From positions 12,361-76,360 of the forward strand of contig JBMNJI010000010.1 in assembly GCA_050951585.1 (NCBI GenBank): DNA of 64,000 nt, written 5' to 3'. Of the stretch, positions 1 to 7,082 are shown piece by piece. The DNA comes from UBA3937 sp050951585 (GTDB taxonomy: Bacteria; Bacillota; Peptococcia; DRI-13; DTU073). The notes under the pieces are model-generated. The model was not told the DNA's origin. It saw only the letters and a list, made by a program, of their open reading frames with translations, and searched no databases. The translations under genes were made by a program, and so were the position numbers. Within the stretch, counting starts at the first letter, position 1. Every line of letters starts with the position of its first letter.

Positions 1-4
1 GCAA

Positions 5-12
5 CCCCTCCT
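5..12 (-). promoter_or_regulatory. Ribosome binding site of a gene that lies off the left edge
   Basis: On the minus strand this reads AGGAGGGG, and the window ends six bases further on. That is the normal spacing for a start codon just outside the window. The gene would be the next one downstream of nrdR in the same direction. It is not visible, so its identity is unknown; a ribonucleotide reductase gene would fit the NrdR boxes found upstream. Confidence 0.5.
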
Positions 13-109
13 GTCTTTTCTCTGCACTCTCGCCTTACTATTTTTCTTTCAATCTCAATCACAAAAAACAGGTAATATACTAAATATACGTAAAATCAAA
101 GCCCCTTTT

Positions 110-568
110 TTACGTATCAGAACGTAAAGTCTCAATCTCCTTAATAAAGGTAGTGATATCCTTGAATTCCCGATACACACTGGCAAAACGCACATAGGCG
201 ACCTGGTCGATATTCTTCAGCTTTTTCATGACCATTTCTCCGATTTGGGCCGTAGATATTTCCCGCTTTAAAAAATCGTCCTGCAAGCTTCTTTCAATTT
301 CTGCTACGACCGCTTCTAATTTTTCTAAAGGAACAGGCCGTTTTTCGCAGGCTTTTAATAACCCTTCCAGTATTTTACGCCCATTAAAAGGTTCCCTGCT
401 TCCATCCTTTTTTACAACAATAAGTGGTAAATCATCCCGTTTTTCAAAAGTGGTGAAGCGATGCTGACAACCTAAACACTCCCTGCGCCGACGAATCGAA
501 AAACCATCATCCACAAGTCTGGTTTCCAAAACCTTGGAGTCCCCTTGTCCACAGTATGGACAGCGCAT
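110..568 (-). CDS. nrdR: Transcriptional repressor NrdR
   Basis: NrdR is a zinc-ribbon/ATP-cone repressor that senses ATP/dATP and controls ribonucleotide reductase genes. The 152-residue protein has the usual family length. The N-terminal zinc ribbon is visible as CPYC at residues 3-6 and CLGC at residues 31-34, followed by the conserved RRRREC segment. The ATP-cone covers roughly residues 47-137 (LPLIVVKKDGSREPF onward). The start ATG follows an AGGTGGG-type ribosome binding site. It lies downstream of ylmC and sigG, as in many Clostridia, but has its own leader with tandem NrdR boxes, so autoregulation is likely. Confidence 0.96.
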   Translation of the reverse strand: MRCPYCGQGDSKVLETRLVDDGFSIRRRRECLGCQHRFTTFEKRDDLPLIVVKKDGSREPFNGRKILEGLLKACEKRPVPLEKLEAVVAEIERSLQDDFLKREISTAQIGEMVMKKLKNIDQVAYVRFASVYREFKDITTFIKEIETLRSDT

Positions 569-617
569 ACCGGCAACCCACCTTTCCGAAATATAGCAAG
601 CAAAGTCCTACCTTGCC

Positions 618-672
618 AGTCTATATTTAGTGTTCCATATCAATTTTAATTACTATATATAGGGTTTGTCAA
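618..672 (-). promoter_or_regulatory. nrdR promoter region with two tandem NrdR boxes
   Basis: Two 16-bp AT-rich near-palindromes lie upstream of nrdR: 650-665 (minus strand ACCCTATATATAGTAA) and 618-633 (minus strand ACACTAAATATAGACT). They are separated by exactly 16 bp, so their centres are 32 bp, about three helical turns, apart. This is the arrangement known for NrdR operators. A TTGACA hexamer (minus strand, 667-672) sits just upstream, so box 1 falls in the promoter spacer; the -10 is weak. The rest of the 569-721 gap shows only T-rich sequence. Confidence 0.65.
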
Positions 673-721
673 TGGGACCAAGGTGCTTTTTTTACTCTTT
701 TTTTACCTTTTTTGCGCCTTC

Positions 722-970
722 TTAGCGCCCCGGGAGATCAACCAAAATGGCATCAACCCCGATGCGCCGAATATTCTCCCAGGGTAAGACAATTTCATCG
801 CTTTTTCCAAATATACTTAATATTCTCCCGCCATCATAAGCAGGCAAAACGATGGCCTGAATCCTCCCTACTTCCAGATCCAGCTCAATATCCTTAATCG
901 GCCCTAAACGTCTTCCGTCATTCATATTGATTATTTCCCGGTCTCTTAAGTCGGAAATTTTCAGTAGCAT
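722..970 (-). CDS. YlmC/YmxH family PRC-barrel sporulation protein
   Basis: Small 82-residue protein of the YlmC/YmxH family. It is a single PRC-barrel-like domain, recognisable by the DLRDREIINMNDGRRLG start, the DIELD strand and the IVLPW motif near the C-terminus. Members of this family sit next to sigE/sigG in most endospore formers, but their molecular role is not established. It is encoded 118 bp downstream of sigG on the same strand and before nrdR, so it may be co-transcribed with sigG. No signal peptide or membrane segment is seen. Confidence 0.85.
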   Translation of the reverse strand: MLLKISDLRDREIINMNDGRRLGPIKDIELDLEVGRIQAIVLPAYDGGRILSIFGKSDEIVLPWENIRRIGVDAILVDLPGR

Positions 971-1088
971 ATTCTCTCTTCCCCCTCTTCTTTCCCAGCT
1001 ATCTTATCTATATATTATATTAACCGGACATACTCTCTATGAACTGCATTTACCTTCCTTCTGCCAGCTCTGTTGTTTTTCTTTTTCG

Positions 1089-1865
1089 CTATACATATTT
1101 GCGCATATGATTCAAAGCGGCTTTCTCCAGGCGCGAAACCTGCGCCTGGGAGATCCCGATTTCCTCCGCAACCTCCATCTGGGTTTTTCCTTCAAAGAAA
1201 CGTAAGGTTAATATATGCCTTTCCCGTTGGCTCAAACGGCGCATGGCCTCTTTTACCGTAATCGTTTCCAGCCAGTTCGTATCAATATTTTTTTCATCGC
1301 CCACCTGATCCATGACAAAAATCGGATCACCCCCATCGTGATAAATGGGCTCAAATAATGAAACCGGCTCCTGAATGGCATCTAAAGCAAAAACAACCTC
1401 TTCCCGCGGTACCTTTAACTCACCGGCGATTTCGTTTATTGATGGCTCACGCGCATTTTTGTTCACTAAATTGTCGCGTACCTGCAGGGCCTTATAGGCA
1501 ATATCGCGCAACGAACGGCTTACTCTGATGGGATTGTTGTCCCGTAAATACCTTCTGATTTCCCCAATAATCATGGGGACCGCATATGTTGAGAATTTCA
1601 CATTCTGCGCCAAATCAAAATTATCAATCGCCTTCATCAGACCAATACAGCCTACCTGAAACAGGTCGTCCACATATTCGCCGCGATTGGTAAACCGTTG
1701 GATTACACTGAGAACAAGACGTAAATTGCCTTTGATCAATTTTTCACGGGCCGAAAAGTCCCCTTGCTGCATCTGCTGGAAAAGCTCACGCATGACGGCG
1801 TTTTTTAAGACCGGTAGCTTGGAAGTATTGACGCCGCATATTTCCACCTTATTGATCATCATCAT
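1089..1865 (-). CDS. sigG: RNA polymerase sporulation sigma factor SigG
   Basis: Forespore-specific sigma factor of the late engulfment/post-engulfment stage. The N-terminus MINKVEICGVNTSKLPVL is the SigG signature, and regions 2 (DLFQVGCIGLMKAID) and 4 (a C-terminal helix-turn-helix, EEIGISQAQVSRLEK) are intact. With the start used here the protein has 258 residues, close to the usual 260. The reading frame is open further upstream, but the first of three consecutive ATG codons (1863-1865) is preceded by GGGAGGG at seven bases, and a SigF/SigG-type promoter lies just upstream. The upstream extension would start before that promoter, so it is rejected. Confidence 0.95.
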   Translation of the reverse strand: MMMINKVEICGVNTSKLPVLKNAVMRELFQQMQQGDFSAREKLIKGNLRLVLSVIQRFTNRGEYVDDLFQVGCIGLMKAIDNFDLAQNVKFSTYAVPMIIGEIRRYLRDNNPIRVSRSLRDIAYKALQVRDNLVNKNAREPSINEIAGELKVPREEVVFALDAIQEPVSLFEPIYHDGGDPIFVMDQVGDEKNIDTNWLETITVKEAMRRLSQRERHILTLRFFEGKTQMEVAEEIGISQAQVSRLEKAALNHMRKYV

Positions 1866-1900
1866 TTTTTGACCCTCCCAGGTAATTAAACCGCTAACAT

Positions 1901-1930
1901 CATTATTACCTTGATAAACTGCAAATATAC
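1901..1930 (-). promoter_or_regulatory. SigF/SigG-type promoter of sigG
   Basis: The minus strand shows a -35 GTATA (1926-1930), a 15-bp spacer, and a -10 GGTAATAATG (1901-1910). The -10 matches the forespore consensus GGNRANANTW at nine of ten positions. Initiation would give a leader of about 25-30 bases before the sigG ATG at 1865. In Bacillus sigG is transcribed from a SigF-dependent promoter, so this fits known biology. It is read by eye only. Confidence 0.6.
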
Positions 1931-1970
1931 CGTTTAAAACACTGGCAGGTTGGAGACTCATTCTCTTAAA

Positions 1971-2008
1971 CAAAAAAACAAGGGATTCGTTGTTCCCTTG
2001 TTTTTTGT
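1971..2008 (-). terminator. Bidirectional intrinsic terminator after the HExxH protein gene
   Basis: A 7-bp stem (CAAGGGA at 1979-1985 with TCCCTTG at 1994-2000) is flanked by an A-run on the left and a T-run on the right, so it can end transcription in both directions. It separates the secreted-protein gene from the sigG promoter. Confidence 0.75.
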
Positions 2009-2017
2009 CTGTATCGC

Positions 2018-3100
2018 TTAGATATTCCCATCATTAAGTTTGAAATATTGCCACCATTGCTTTTCAGTGGCATAAGCAGCAACTTCATTTTTTGCGACAA
2101 GACTAATGCTATGCGGTGCTTTATACCAATCAAACTGAGCTACATGTATCCGTTCATGTCCTGTTGTTGTGACTAGCTTCTTTAAACTATCAAAGGCCCC
2201 CTCATACAAAATTATTGTGTTTTTGTCTGCTCGTCCCACTAACGTAGGATGATCCTTTTTAATTATTTTTACCGTAACGCCATCCAAACCTATTCCTGCC
2301 TTTTCAGCAACCTTCTTTACATAGTCCAAATCCATAGGCGGTTTCCGTCTCCCCTTAATTTCCCATGCTATCGATTTAGTCAAATCACCTAATTTAATTT
2401 TAGGAAGAGTAAACATACCATTTAATCCCTTTGCTCTTCCATAGACAGTTGGCGCCTTAATAACCGGTGTGATTTTGGAGACGGAGCCAACTGTTTTTGG
2501 TACAGTATTTATGGTCTTTGCCGCTACTGGTAAACTCTTTGCGGTAGCCCCGATTACTTTCGTCATTCCTCCTAAGGCAACAAAACCACCCACTAAATTA
2601 CCCGCTGCGCGATAATCAGTCGATATTAGCTTTAAGTAATCTTTTCCTTCTTGGTAAAAAGCACCCGCTAAAGCAACTGCAATTTGAGGAGAGTTTTTCA
2701 CAAGAATTTTATATTTTTCCGGGTTGTCCTTTACTTTATAATATGAATTCATGGAGCTTATGTAGATATTTGTAGGCTGTCCACGTTTTAATAAAGAATA
2801 CCCAAGCATTGATACATCTAATATACTTTTGGGCACCCCCTCAACGACACCAAAGAGGAACTTCTTTTCATTACTAGTTTCCGGCGTAATATGATTATCT
2901 ATTCGTTTTGTTACTAAATTATCAAATTTCCCATAATATTTCTCCTTAACTTGTCTAATCTCCTGATTTAAAGCCTGAGACTTTGCTTCGAAATAAGCCC
3001 GGTCATCGGCGAAGCTGGTGAGAGGGAAACTGTACATCAAACATAAAGCGATAATTTGTATAATTACCTTTTTATCTCTTAATCTAATAATCACTGTCAA
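2018..3100 (-). CDS. Secreted protein with C-terminal HExxHxxQ zincin-like domain
   Basis: About 360 residues. The N-terminus is a signal peptide (hydrophobic VIIQIIALCLMYSF, then SFADD). A helical, hydrophobic middle (roughly residues 85-200) contains a glycine-rich stretch near VGGFVALGG. The C-terminal third carries HERIHVAQ (HExxHxxQ) at about residues 315-322, and a possible third metal ligand Glu in NEVAAY about 20 residues later. This pattern is that of zinc metallopeptidase-like domains often found in secreted or polymorphic-toxin-like proteins. I cannot name the family. Start chosen: TTG at 3098-3100, five bases after AGGAGG; a GTG two codons on is an alternative. It sits between sigE and sigG with its own terminator; no immunity-like gene is next to it. 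Confidence 0.6.
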   Translation of the reverse strand: MTVIIRLRDKKVIIQIIALCLMYSFPLTSFADDRAYFEAKSQALNQEIRQVKEKYYGKFDNLVTKRIDNHITPETSNEKKFLFGVVEGVPKSILDVSMLGYSLLKRGQPTNIYISSMNSYYKVKDNPEKYKILVKNSPQIAVALAGAFYQEGKDYLKLISTDYRAAGNLVGGFVALGGMTKVIGATAKSLPVAAKTINTVPKTVGSVSKITPVIKAPTVYGRAKGLNGMFTLPKIKLGDLTKSIAWEIKGRRKPPMDLDYVKKVAEKAGIGLDGVTVKIIKKDHPTLVGRADKNTIILYEGAFDSLKKLVTTTGHERIHVAQFDWYKAPHSISLVAKNEVAAYATEKQWWQYFKLNDGNI

Positions 3101-3268
3101 CCTTCCCTCCTCTGTCAATTTATATATTGCTTCTCAATATATTGAACCCCAAACTAACCGATAGTAATATTCAGTAAATTATATCTTATTCTGACCATTA
3201 ATTAAACACATGTCCAGTGCCCTGAACGGTCGAATCTTAGGGATAAAAGCTCTTAATAATTAGATTCC

Positions 3269-3727
3269 TTAAACCAGCCGATATTCCAAGCAGACCTCAT
3301 CACAATTAGGAAATTTAGGGCAGTTGATACAATCCTTCCAAAACTTCTGCGGCATTTTCTCCTTTTCGACGACCTTAAAGCCAAGCTTGGAAAAAAAGCC
3401 GGGCTGATAAGTCAGGGTGAAAACGCTGGGGATTCCCATTTCCTGCGCTTCCTGCAGGAAAAACTCGACCATTTGTCTGCCAATCCCCTTCATTTTGTAA
3501 TTGTCCTGCACTGCGAGCGCCCGGATTTCCGCCAAATCAACCCACATAATATGTAAAGCACCGGTACCAACCAGCTCACCGGCATCACTTTCCACCACAA
3601 TAAAATCTCGTAAATTCTCGTAAAAAATACTGCGCGGGCGAGAGAGCATTAAACCTTCTCCTGCATATTTATTCACTAATTCATACATGCCTTCCACATC
3701 GCTTAGTTTTGCTTTTCTAATCTGCAT
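3269..3727 (-). CDS. argA: GNAT N-acetyltransferase, probably short-form N-acetylglutamate synthase
   Basis: A 152-residue GCN5-related acetyltransferase. The acetyl-CoA loop appears as NYKMKGIGRQMVE (Q/R-x-x-G-x-G/A type) near residues 82-95. The N-terminus MQIRKAKLSDVEGMYELVN and the tail with clustered cysteines (CINCPKFPNCDEVC) resemble the short ArgA proteins of Clostridia that make N-acetylglutamate as the first step of arginine synthesis. No arginine genes are nearby, so the substrate rests on resemblance only. It is a lone gene between sigE and sigG. Confidence 0.65.
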   Translation of the reverse strand: MQIRKAKLSDVEGMYELVNKYAGEGLMLSRPRSIFYENLRDFIVVESDAGELVGTGALHIMWVDLAEIRALAVQDNYKMKGIGRQMVEFFLQEAQEMGIPSVFTLTYQPGFFSKLGFKVVEKEKMPQKFWKDCINCPKFPNCDEVCLEYRLV

Positions 3728-3876
3728 GCGCTTATCCCCCGTCTTCTGTCAAATGTCATTTTACGGAAGTTTATCCGTTCTCGTAACTGCCTAGTCCGTC
3801 GCTAATTATTTTAACAGAATAATGACGCGGGTACAATCATTTTATTCTGAAACCACTGCATATTATGTATATTTAT

Positions 3877-3993
3877 TCATCGTGGAGAAAGGCTTTTTAA
3901 TATTTTTTCGACACTAAGTACATCATCCGCACCCTTGGGGAGATACGCTAATTCACCGGGTAGATAATGCCCTTCTCGTATTTTGCTATTCAT
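3877..3993 (-). CDS. Possible 38-residue small protein downstream of sigE
   Basis: A short frame begins at an ATG (3991-3993) preceded by GGGAAAGG and ends with TGA at 3877-3879. The product would begin MNSKIREGHYLPGELAYLP and contain no membrane segment or cysteine. It is colinear with spoIIGA-sigE and lies in a 390-bp space that otherwise shows nothing. I know no family for it. A frame this short can arise by chance, so confidence is low. Confidence 0.3.
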   Translation of the reverse strand: MNSKIREGHYLPGELAYLPKGADDVLSVEKILKSLSPR

Positions 3994-4120
3994 CCTTTCC
4001 CTTGTGATATATATGGATAATATAAACGTTTACTATTTTGTAAATTTTTATTAATATTCCGTCTTCGATTTTAACACGTCCGCAGCTCTACCGCAAATAA
4101 AATAAAAATAAGAATTGTCC

Positions 4121-4855
4121 TCACTCCATACGTTGTATTTCCTTCCGTAAGCGCTTGATAATCCGCTTTTCCAAACGAGAGATGTAAGACTGGGATATGC
4201 CCAATAAATCGGCGACCTCCTTCTGGGTCTTTTCTTTCCCATCTTTAAGCCCGAATCTTAAATCCATAATCTTCTTTTCCCGGCTGCTGAGCTTATTCAT
4301 GGCCTGCAAAAGGAGTTTTTTATCAACCTCCTCCTCCAATGCTTTATAAATGATGTCATTCTCCGTTCCCATCACATCGGAAAGGAGCAATTCATTGCCA
4401 TCCAAGTCAATATTCAACGGCTCATCAAAGGAAACCTCTGATCTGGTCTTATTGTTGCGCCGCAGATGCATTAGTATTTCATTCTCAATGCAACGGGAAG
4501 CATAGGTCGCCAGCTTGATCTTCTTTGTCGGATCAAAGGTATTGACGGCCTTGATTAAACCGATGGTCCCTATTGAGACTAAATCCTCGATCCCTACACC
4601 GGTGTTTTCAAACTTTCTGGCGATATAGACAACCAAACGCAGATTCCGTTCAATTAAAGTTCCTTTGACCGCATGATCCCCCATTTCCAGACACTGCAAA
4701 AGGTGGTTTTCCTCGTCCATGCTAAGAGGAGGTGGTAACGCTTCACTAGTCCCCACATAGAAAAGATCTTCATTGATTCCTAATCTTCGCAAGACATTCG
4801 CGATGACTTTTTTAATACTCCATTGTACGAGGATGCTTATTTTTTTCTCCCCCAT
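4121..4855 (-). CDS. sigE: RNA polymerase sporulation sigma factor SigE precursor (pro-SigE)
   Basis: Mother-cell sigma factor of early sporulation, made as an inactive membrane-bound precursor. The 244-residue protein begins with an amphipathic pro-sequence of roughly 30 residues ending near FYVGTSEALPPPLS, the conserved boundary of mature SigE. Region 2 (EDLVSIGTIGLIKAVNTFD) and region 4 (ADLLGISQSYISRLEKR) are intact. The ATG follows GGGGGAGG at six bases and lies 44 bases inside the end of spoIIGA, so translation is probably coupled to that of the protease that activates it. This two-gene order is typical of spore formers. Confidence 0.97.
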   Translation of the reverse strand: MGEKKISILVQWSIKKVIANVLRRLGINEDLFYVGTSEALPPPLSMDEENHLLQCLEMGDHAVKGTLIERNLRLVVYIARKFENTGVGIEDLVSIGTIGLIKAVNTFDPTKKIKLATYASRCIENEILMHLRRNNKTRSEVSFDEPLNIDLDGNELLLSDVMGTENDIIYKALEEEVDKKLLLQAMNKLSSREKKIMDLRFGLKDGKEKTQKEVADLLGISQSYISRLEKRIIKRLRKEIQRME

Positions 4856-5810
4856 TTCTTACCTCCCCCTTTTTCATTTGATTATCCTGCCAGATTTGCG
4901 GTTGCAACAGGGCAGTGTATTGCCCCTCTCTGGACAAAGCCCTGTTTACCAACCCAATCACAACGTCCGTGGTCGTAATACTGTACGCCCCATTATTTAT
5001 CGTCACGAAATCCGGTCTCAAGCCAACTAATACCCCGTCCATCTTTCCTACCGAATTAAAGGGGATCAAAGATAAGCGGGATTGCCATTCCTCCTCCAAA
5101 CGCGTAAAAGAAAAATACAGGTCATGTTTATCATAAGGCTCCCGACATATCTGTAGCCAAAGTGTCTCCGGTAGGAGTGTTTTTAAGGCACCGGCTTCCG
5201 CCACAATGACCGGTTTCTGACTGACAGGATCAATTAACTGATTCCCGGTATCCAATAAGGCCGAAAGCGTTACCTGCTGGTTATTTAGCGAAATAAGTAA
5301 CTTGCTGACTAATTTCTGTTGCAACCAGTTTTTCTTTAAACAATTGAACCCTCCGTAAGCAAGCAATAAAGCCACCACAAGCCCTACCAGCAACCAGCCA
5401 AAGTCGAGCCCCGCCAAAAGGCTGACCCCATTCCAGGATTGGAGAGAACCGGACTGGGTATCCAGCAGGAAAATTGCCCCCAAAACTGCCCCGCCCATGG
5501 CAAAAGAAAGCCCATAGAAATAGGCGAGAACCCGCAGATATTTACCGAGCGGCAAAGGACGAAAGGCCAGCCAAACCATTAATAATGAACAGGCAAATTT
5601 CGCCAAAAATGAACCAAGCACCGGCCATGCAGGGAAAAAGATCACCAAAGAATATAAGGCTCCACACAATGCGCCCAGCGTTATTTTCAACTTTCTCCTC
5701 GTTAAGTTGGCCATTTTCCCGGTGACCCATAGAATGATAAAATCCATGACAAAATTCACGAGCAAAAGAATATCCAGATAAACCTCAACTACCAGCTCAC
5801 TTTCATTCAT
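4812..5810 (-). CDS. spoIIGA: Sigma-E processing aspartic peptidase SpoIIGA
   Basis: Membrane protease at the asymmetric septum that cleaves pro-SigE. The N-terminal half (residues 1-160) has about five hydrophobic membrane segments beginning VYLDILLLVNFVMDF. The C-terminal cytoplasmic part holds the aspartic-protease motif SALLDTGNQLIDP, whose Asp is the catalytic residue of the family. Length (332-335 residues) is somewhat longer than the Bacillus form. The ATG at 5808-5810 follows GGGTGG; a GTG three codons earlier is possible. It overlaps sigE by 44 bases. Confidence 0.94.
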   Translation of the reverse strand: MNESELVVEVYLDILLLVNFVMDFIILWVTGKMANLTRRKLKITLGALCGALYSLVIFFPAWPVLGSFLAKFACSLLMVWLAFRPLPLGKYLRVLAYFYGLSFAMGGAVLGAIFLLDTQSGSLQSWNGVSLLAGLDFGWLLVGLVVALLLAYGGFNCLKKNWLQQKLVSKLLISLNNQQVTLSALLDTGNQLIDPVSQKPVIVAEAGALKTLLPETLWLQICREPYDKHDLYFSFTRLEEEWQSRLSLIPFNSVGKMDGVLVGLRPDFVTINNGAYSITTTDVVIGLVNRALSREGQYTALLQPQIWQDNQMKKGEVRNGGEKNKHPRTMEY

Positions 5811-5850
5811 CGCAACCACCCTGGGGCTTTTCTCTTTTCATCACTTATTT

Positions 5851-5883
5851 ATTATACAACATCTGTTCTCCAGATTCTGTCAG
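5851..5883 (-). promoter_or_regulatory. SpoIIG-like promoter with unusually long spacer
   Basis: On the minus strand a perfect -10 TATAAT (5851-5856) is preceded, after 21 bp, by CTGACA (5878-5883). No -35-like hexamer lies at the usual 17 bp. In Bacillus the spoIIG promoter also has near-consensus hexamers with an over-long (22 bp) spacer and needs Spo0A. Two degenerate 0A-box-like heptamers, TGACAGA and TGGAGAA, lie 10 bp apart across the -35. The Spo0A reading is an inference. Confidence 0.4.
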
Positions 5884-5943
5884 AATATGGAGATGCTGTA
5901 AATAATATTTTGCCGCATCAATTAACCCCGTAGCTAAAAGGGA

Positions 5944-5970
5944 TAAAAAAACAACCTGCCGTACGGCAGG
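5944..5970 (-). terminator. Intrinsic terminator of the ABC exporter operon
   Basis: The perfect palindrome CCTGCCGTACGGCAGG (5955-5970) is followed on the minus strand by TTGTTTTTTT. It ends the ATPase-permease-membrane fusion operon. The remaining bases up to the HlyD-like gene end show no feature. Confidence 0.8.
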
Positions 5971-6045
5971 TGATGACGGCAGGAGCCTTTGCATTGCAAT
6001 ACATTTCATAATGATGCCTTATAGCAAGTCTCAATTAGGATCGCA

Positions 6046-7044
6046 TTAGGGAATAACCACTTCCGCCCCTTCCCCAACCTTCAAGGGTGTTCCGGGAGGA
6101 AGATTGACCTTAACCTTCATACTGATTTTATTTTTGTTGGCGGAAGTCTGCATGTCTTTGGGAGTATACTGAGCCTTGACATCGATAAAGCCGATGGTGC
6201 CTTTATATTCCTTCCCTCCGCCGCGAATGGCTACTTCCTGCCCGTGGCTGACCTTCGCAAGATACTTCTTGGGCACATAAACAACCACATGCTTTTCTTT
6301 TTCGGAAGCAATGTCGGCGAGATTATAACCGGGAGAGACCATATTCCCGAGGAGAAAATTCCTGCTGATCACCGTTCCGTCATAAAGAGCGGTAATTGTA
6401 TATTTGGCCAGATTTTCCTCACTCTGGCGAATTTGCACTTCCGTTAAAGCTACATCTGCTTGCGCCCCATCTATTTTTTCCTGCGGAGTCCCTTTTTGCA
6501 GCAAGGCCAGTTTCTGACGGGCATTATCCAGTTGCATCGCCGCTGTGTTAGCGGCGGCTTCGGCTAATCTCAATTGATCTTCGGCCTTCTCCAATTCAGA
6601 CTGGGCAATTGCCCCCGCTTCCCATAAGGCCAGGAGGTCCTCATAATCTGCCTTGACCCGGTCGCGGGTCAGCTGGGCATTTTCAAAAGCGATTTCCGCC
6701 AGGGAAACGTTATTTTCCCCCTGCTGAAGCTCCTCGGGGTCCACTCCTGCAGACAACTCGGCCAAGGCGGCCTTTTTCTTCGCCAGAGTCTCCTGTAACT
6801 GTTCCAGCGCATACCGCTCATTGCGGTCGTCAAGCACGGCCAGAACATCGCCCGCTTTAACCACCTGCCCCAGTTCGATTGGCAGTTTGATAATCTTCCC
6901 GGACACCTCACTGTAATGAGGATATATGCTCGTCTCCACAATTCCTTCCAACACCAGCCCGGAGGAAGAAAAACCACCCCTTATGAGGATTATCCCGCTT
7001 ATCCCTAATGCTAATATCCCCAAAACTACTAGCCTTTTTTTCAT
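6046..7044 (-). CDS. HlyD-family membrane fusion protein of an ABC exporter
   Basis: A 332-residue periplasmic-adaptor-type (HlyD/YhiI-like) protein. It has one N-terminal membrane anchor (LVVLGILALGISGIILI), then a split biotinyl-lipoyl-like domain (VSGKIIKLPIELGQVVKAGD near residue 50 and its partner around residue 210), with a long alpha-helical hairpin (about 85-200) rich in Glu, Ala, Leu and Gln between them. In Gram-positive cells such proteins assist ABC exporters at the outer face of the membrane. It is the last gene of an operon with an ATPase and an ABC-2 permease; the substrate cannot be told. Confidence 0.85.
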   Translation of the reverse strand: MKKRLVVLGILALGISGIILIRGGFSSSGLVLEGIVETSIYPHYSEVSGKIIKLPIELGQVVKAGDVLAVLDDRNERYALEQLQETLAKKKAALAELSAGVDPEELQQGENNVSLAEIAFENAQLTRDRVKADYEDLLALWEAGAIAQSELEKAEDQLRLAEAAANTAAMQLDNARQKLALLQKGTPQEKIDGAQADVALTEVQIRQSEENLAKYTITALYDGTVISRNFLLGNMVSPGYNLADIASEKEKHVVVYVPKKYLAKVSHGQEVAIRGGGKEYKGTIGFIDVKAQYTPKDMQTSANKNKISMKVKVNLPPGTPLKVGEGAEVVIP

Positions 7045-7082
7045 CTTGCAGCCGCCCCTCCCCGGTTATATTTGATAAACAG

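Noticed and set aside
1866..1973. N-terminal extension of SigG
   Set aside because: It lies upstream of the ribosome site and contains the promoter; SigG proteins begin with the VEICGVNTSKLP segment.
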